From Desulfarculaceae bacterium JdFR-95 (GTDB lineage Bacteria > Desulfobacterota > Desulfarculia > Desulfarculales > Desulfarculaceae): a stretch of 6,101 nucleotides of DNA. Numbering within the stretch: position 1 is the first letter of the stretch; each line of letters starts with the position of its first letter. The notes beneath the pieces are model-generated. The model was not told the origin of the DNA. It saw only the letters and a list, made by a program, of their open reading frames with translations, and searched no databases. A program made the position numbers and the translations under genes. Positions 5,628 through 6,101 of the stretch are shown in pieces. The DNA lies in NCBI GenBank assembly GCA_002011835.1, contig MTPE01000419.1, positions 859 through 6,959 of the forward strand, given 5' to 3'.

Positions 5628-6101
5628 CTAGCCCTCCCCCCGGGGCCTGTCAAACCGCCTCCCCCCTCCGGCCTGCTCCATCAGCACCCGCACCGGCTCC
5701 AGGCCGTAGGCCGAGCCCTGCTCGATGGCCTTGAGGACGCTGCCGCCGCCGGTGAAGAAGTAGTAGTCCGCGTCGTCCAGCACCGACAGATACAGCCCGG
5801 GCAGGAGGTCCTTGAACTCCTGCAGGGTGTCGCCCCCGCCGTAGAGCTTCTTGGCCCGGCGGTTCCGGTCGATGGTGGTGTCCAGGGCCTTGGAGCCCTC
5901 GGTGAAGTGGGGGGTGAAGCCCATCACCGCGTTGACGAAGATGGTGCGCGCCCCGGCGATCGCCGCCGCCACCTTGGGGTCGGCGAAGCTCTCGGCCTTT
6001 ATGTCCAGCACATAGCCTAGCTCCATGCCCGGCCGCAGGTCGGCCACGGCCACGCTGCGCCAGCGCCCCTCCTCCCGGCCCAGCACCTCGCTCTCCACCA
6101 G
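5628..6101 (-). CDS. Divergent phosphoglycerate kinase-like protein, C-terminal part (cut by right edge)
   Basis: The frame is open to the right edge and ends at the TAG at 5628-5630, leaving about 157 residues. The GTG at 6098 is unlikely to be the true start because the frame continues through it and the family is near 400 residues. Numbering from that GTG, LDIKAESF (31-38) matches the DIG..T segment of phosphoglycerate kinase, ARTIFVNAVMGFTPHFTEGSKAL (50-72) aligns with the AKTxxWNGP(M/V)GVFE block, YGGGDTLQEF (86-95) with the GGGDT phosphate loop, and FFTGGGSVLKAIEQG (114-128) with STGGGAxLE near the C-terminus. These belong to the nucleotide-binding domain. Differences are notable: NGP is NAV, and the VFE glutamate that contacts the nucleotide ribose is replaced in FTPH. 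The Arg/Gly-rich tail is also unusual. It may be a working 3-phosphoglycerate/ATP enzyme with altered nucleotide use or a paralogue with another role. The fold is well supported; activity is uncertain without the N-terminal substrate domain. Confidence 0.75.
   Translation of the reverse strand: MVESEVLGREEGRWRSVAVADLRPGMELGYVLDIKAESFADPKVAAAIAGARTIFVNAVMGFTPHFTEGSKALDTTIDRNRRAKKLYGGGDTLQEFKDLLPGLYLSVLDDADYYFFTGGGSVLKAIEQGSAYGLEPVRVLMEQAGGGRRFDRPRGEG

Noticed and set aside
6096..6098. GTG at the right edge as the start of the kinase-like gene
   Set aside because: The frame continues to the window end, no ribosome site is visible, and the conserved domain would lack its whole N-terminal half; the gene is simply cut by the edge.

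Overview
The window is a GC-rich stretch of bacterial chromosome in which every credible gene lies on the minus strand, so it reads from high to low coordinates. Six genes are supported, two of them cut by the window edges, plus a very short histidine-rich gene. Codons strongly prefer G or C in the third position. The protein families suggest a GC-rich Gram-negative environmental bacterium, possibly Desulfobacterota (former Deltaproteobacteria). That assignment rests on impression of the proteins, not on a search. I see no rRNA, tRNA, CRISPR array, insertion sequence or phage gene.

From the right edge: (1) 6101-5628 is the C-terminal part of a divergent phosphoglycerate kinase-like protein, with the GGGDT and TGGGS nucleotide-site motifs kept but the NGP(M/V)GVFE block altered. 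(2) After about 120 bases holding a hairpin and a short tandem repeat comes a 56-residue peptide (5507-5337) with Cys-x-Cys-Cys and a histidine at nearly every second position, probably a metal-binding peptide. (3) 5287-3923 is a KtrB/TrkH-type potassium channel subunit with all four selectivity-filter glycines. (4) 3837-3184 is its cytosolic KtrA/TrkA-type RCK regulator, which binds nucleotide. (5) 3187-1979 is a 12-helix major facilitator transporter whose ATG overlaps the regulator's stop codon by four bases. Genes 3 to 5, and perhaps 2, look like one transcript: KtrB forms the pore, KtrA gates it, and the exporter is translationally coupled but has no evident link to potassium.

A 142-base gap with a nested inverted repeat separates this block from a second one made of two GT-B glycosyltransferases. 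(6) 1836-574 is a complete 420-residue GT4-type enzyme, and (7) 581-1 is the N-terminal 193 residues of another GT4-like enzyme, overlapping the first by eight bases and carrying its own strong ribosome binding site. Two overlapping glycosyltransferases suggest a polysaccharide, glycolipid or compatible-solute pathway continuing beyond the left edge; the sugar and acceptor cannot be read from the sequence.

Nothing here amounts to a clearly new system. The most unusual items are the histidine-rich peptide beside the potassium transporter and the divergent kinase domain. Long plus-strand reading frames run opposite nearly every gene, but they are antisense shadows caused by high GC.
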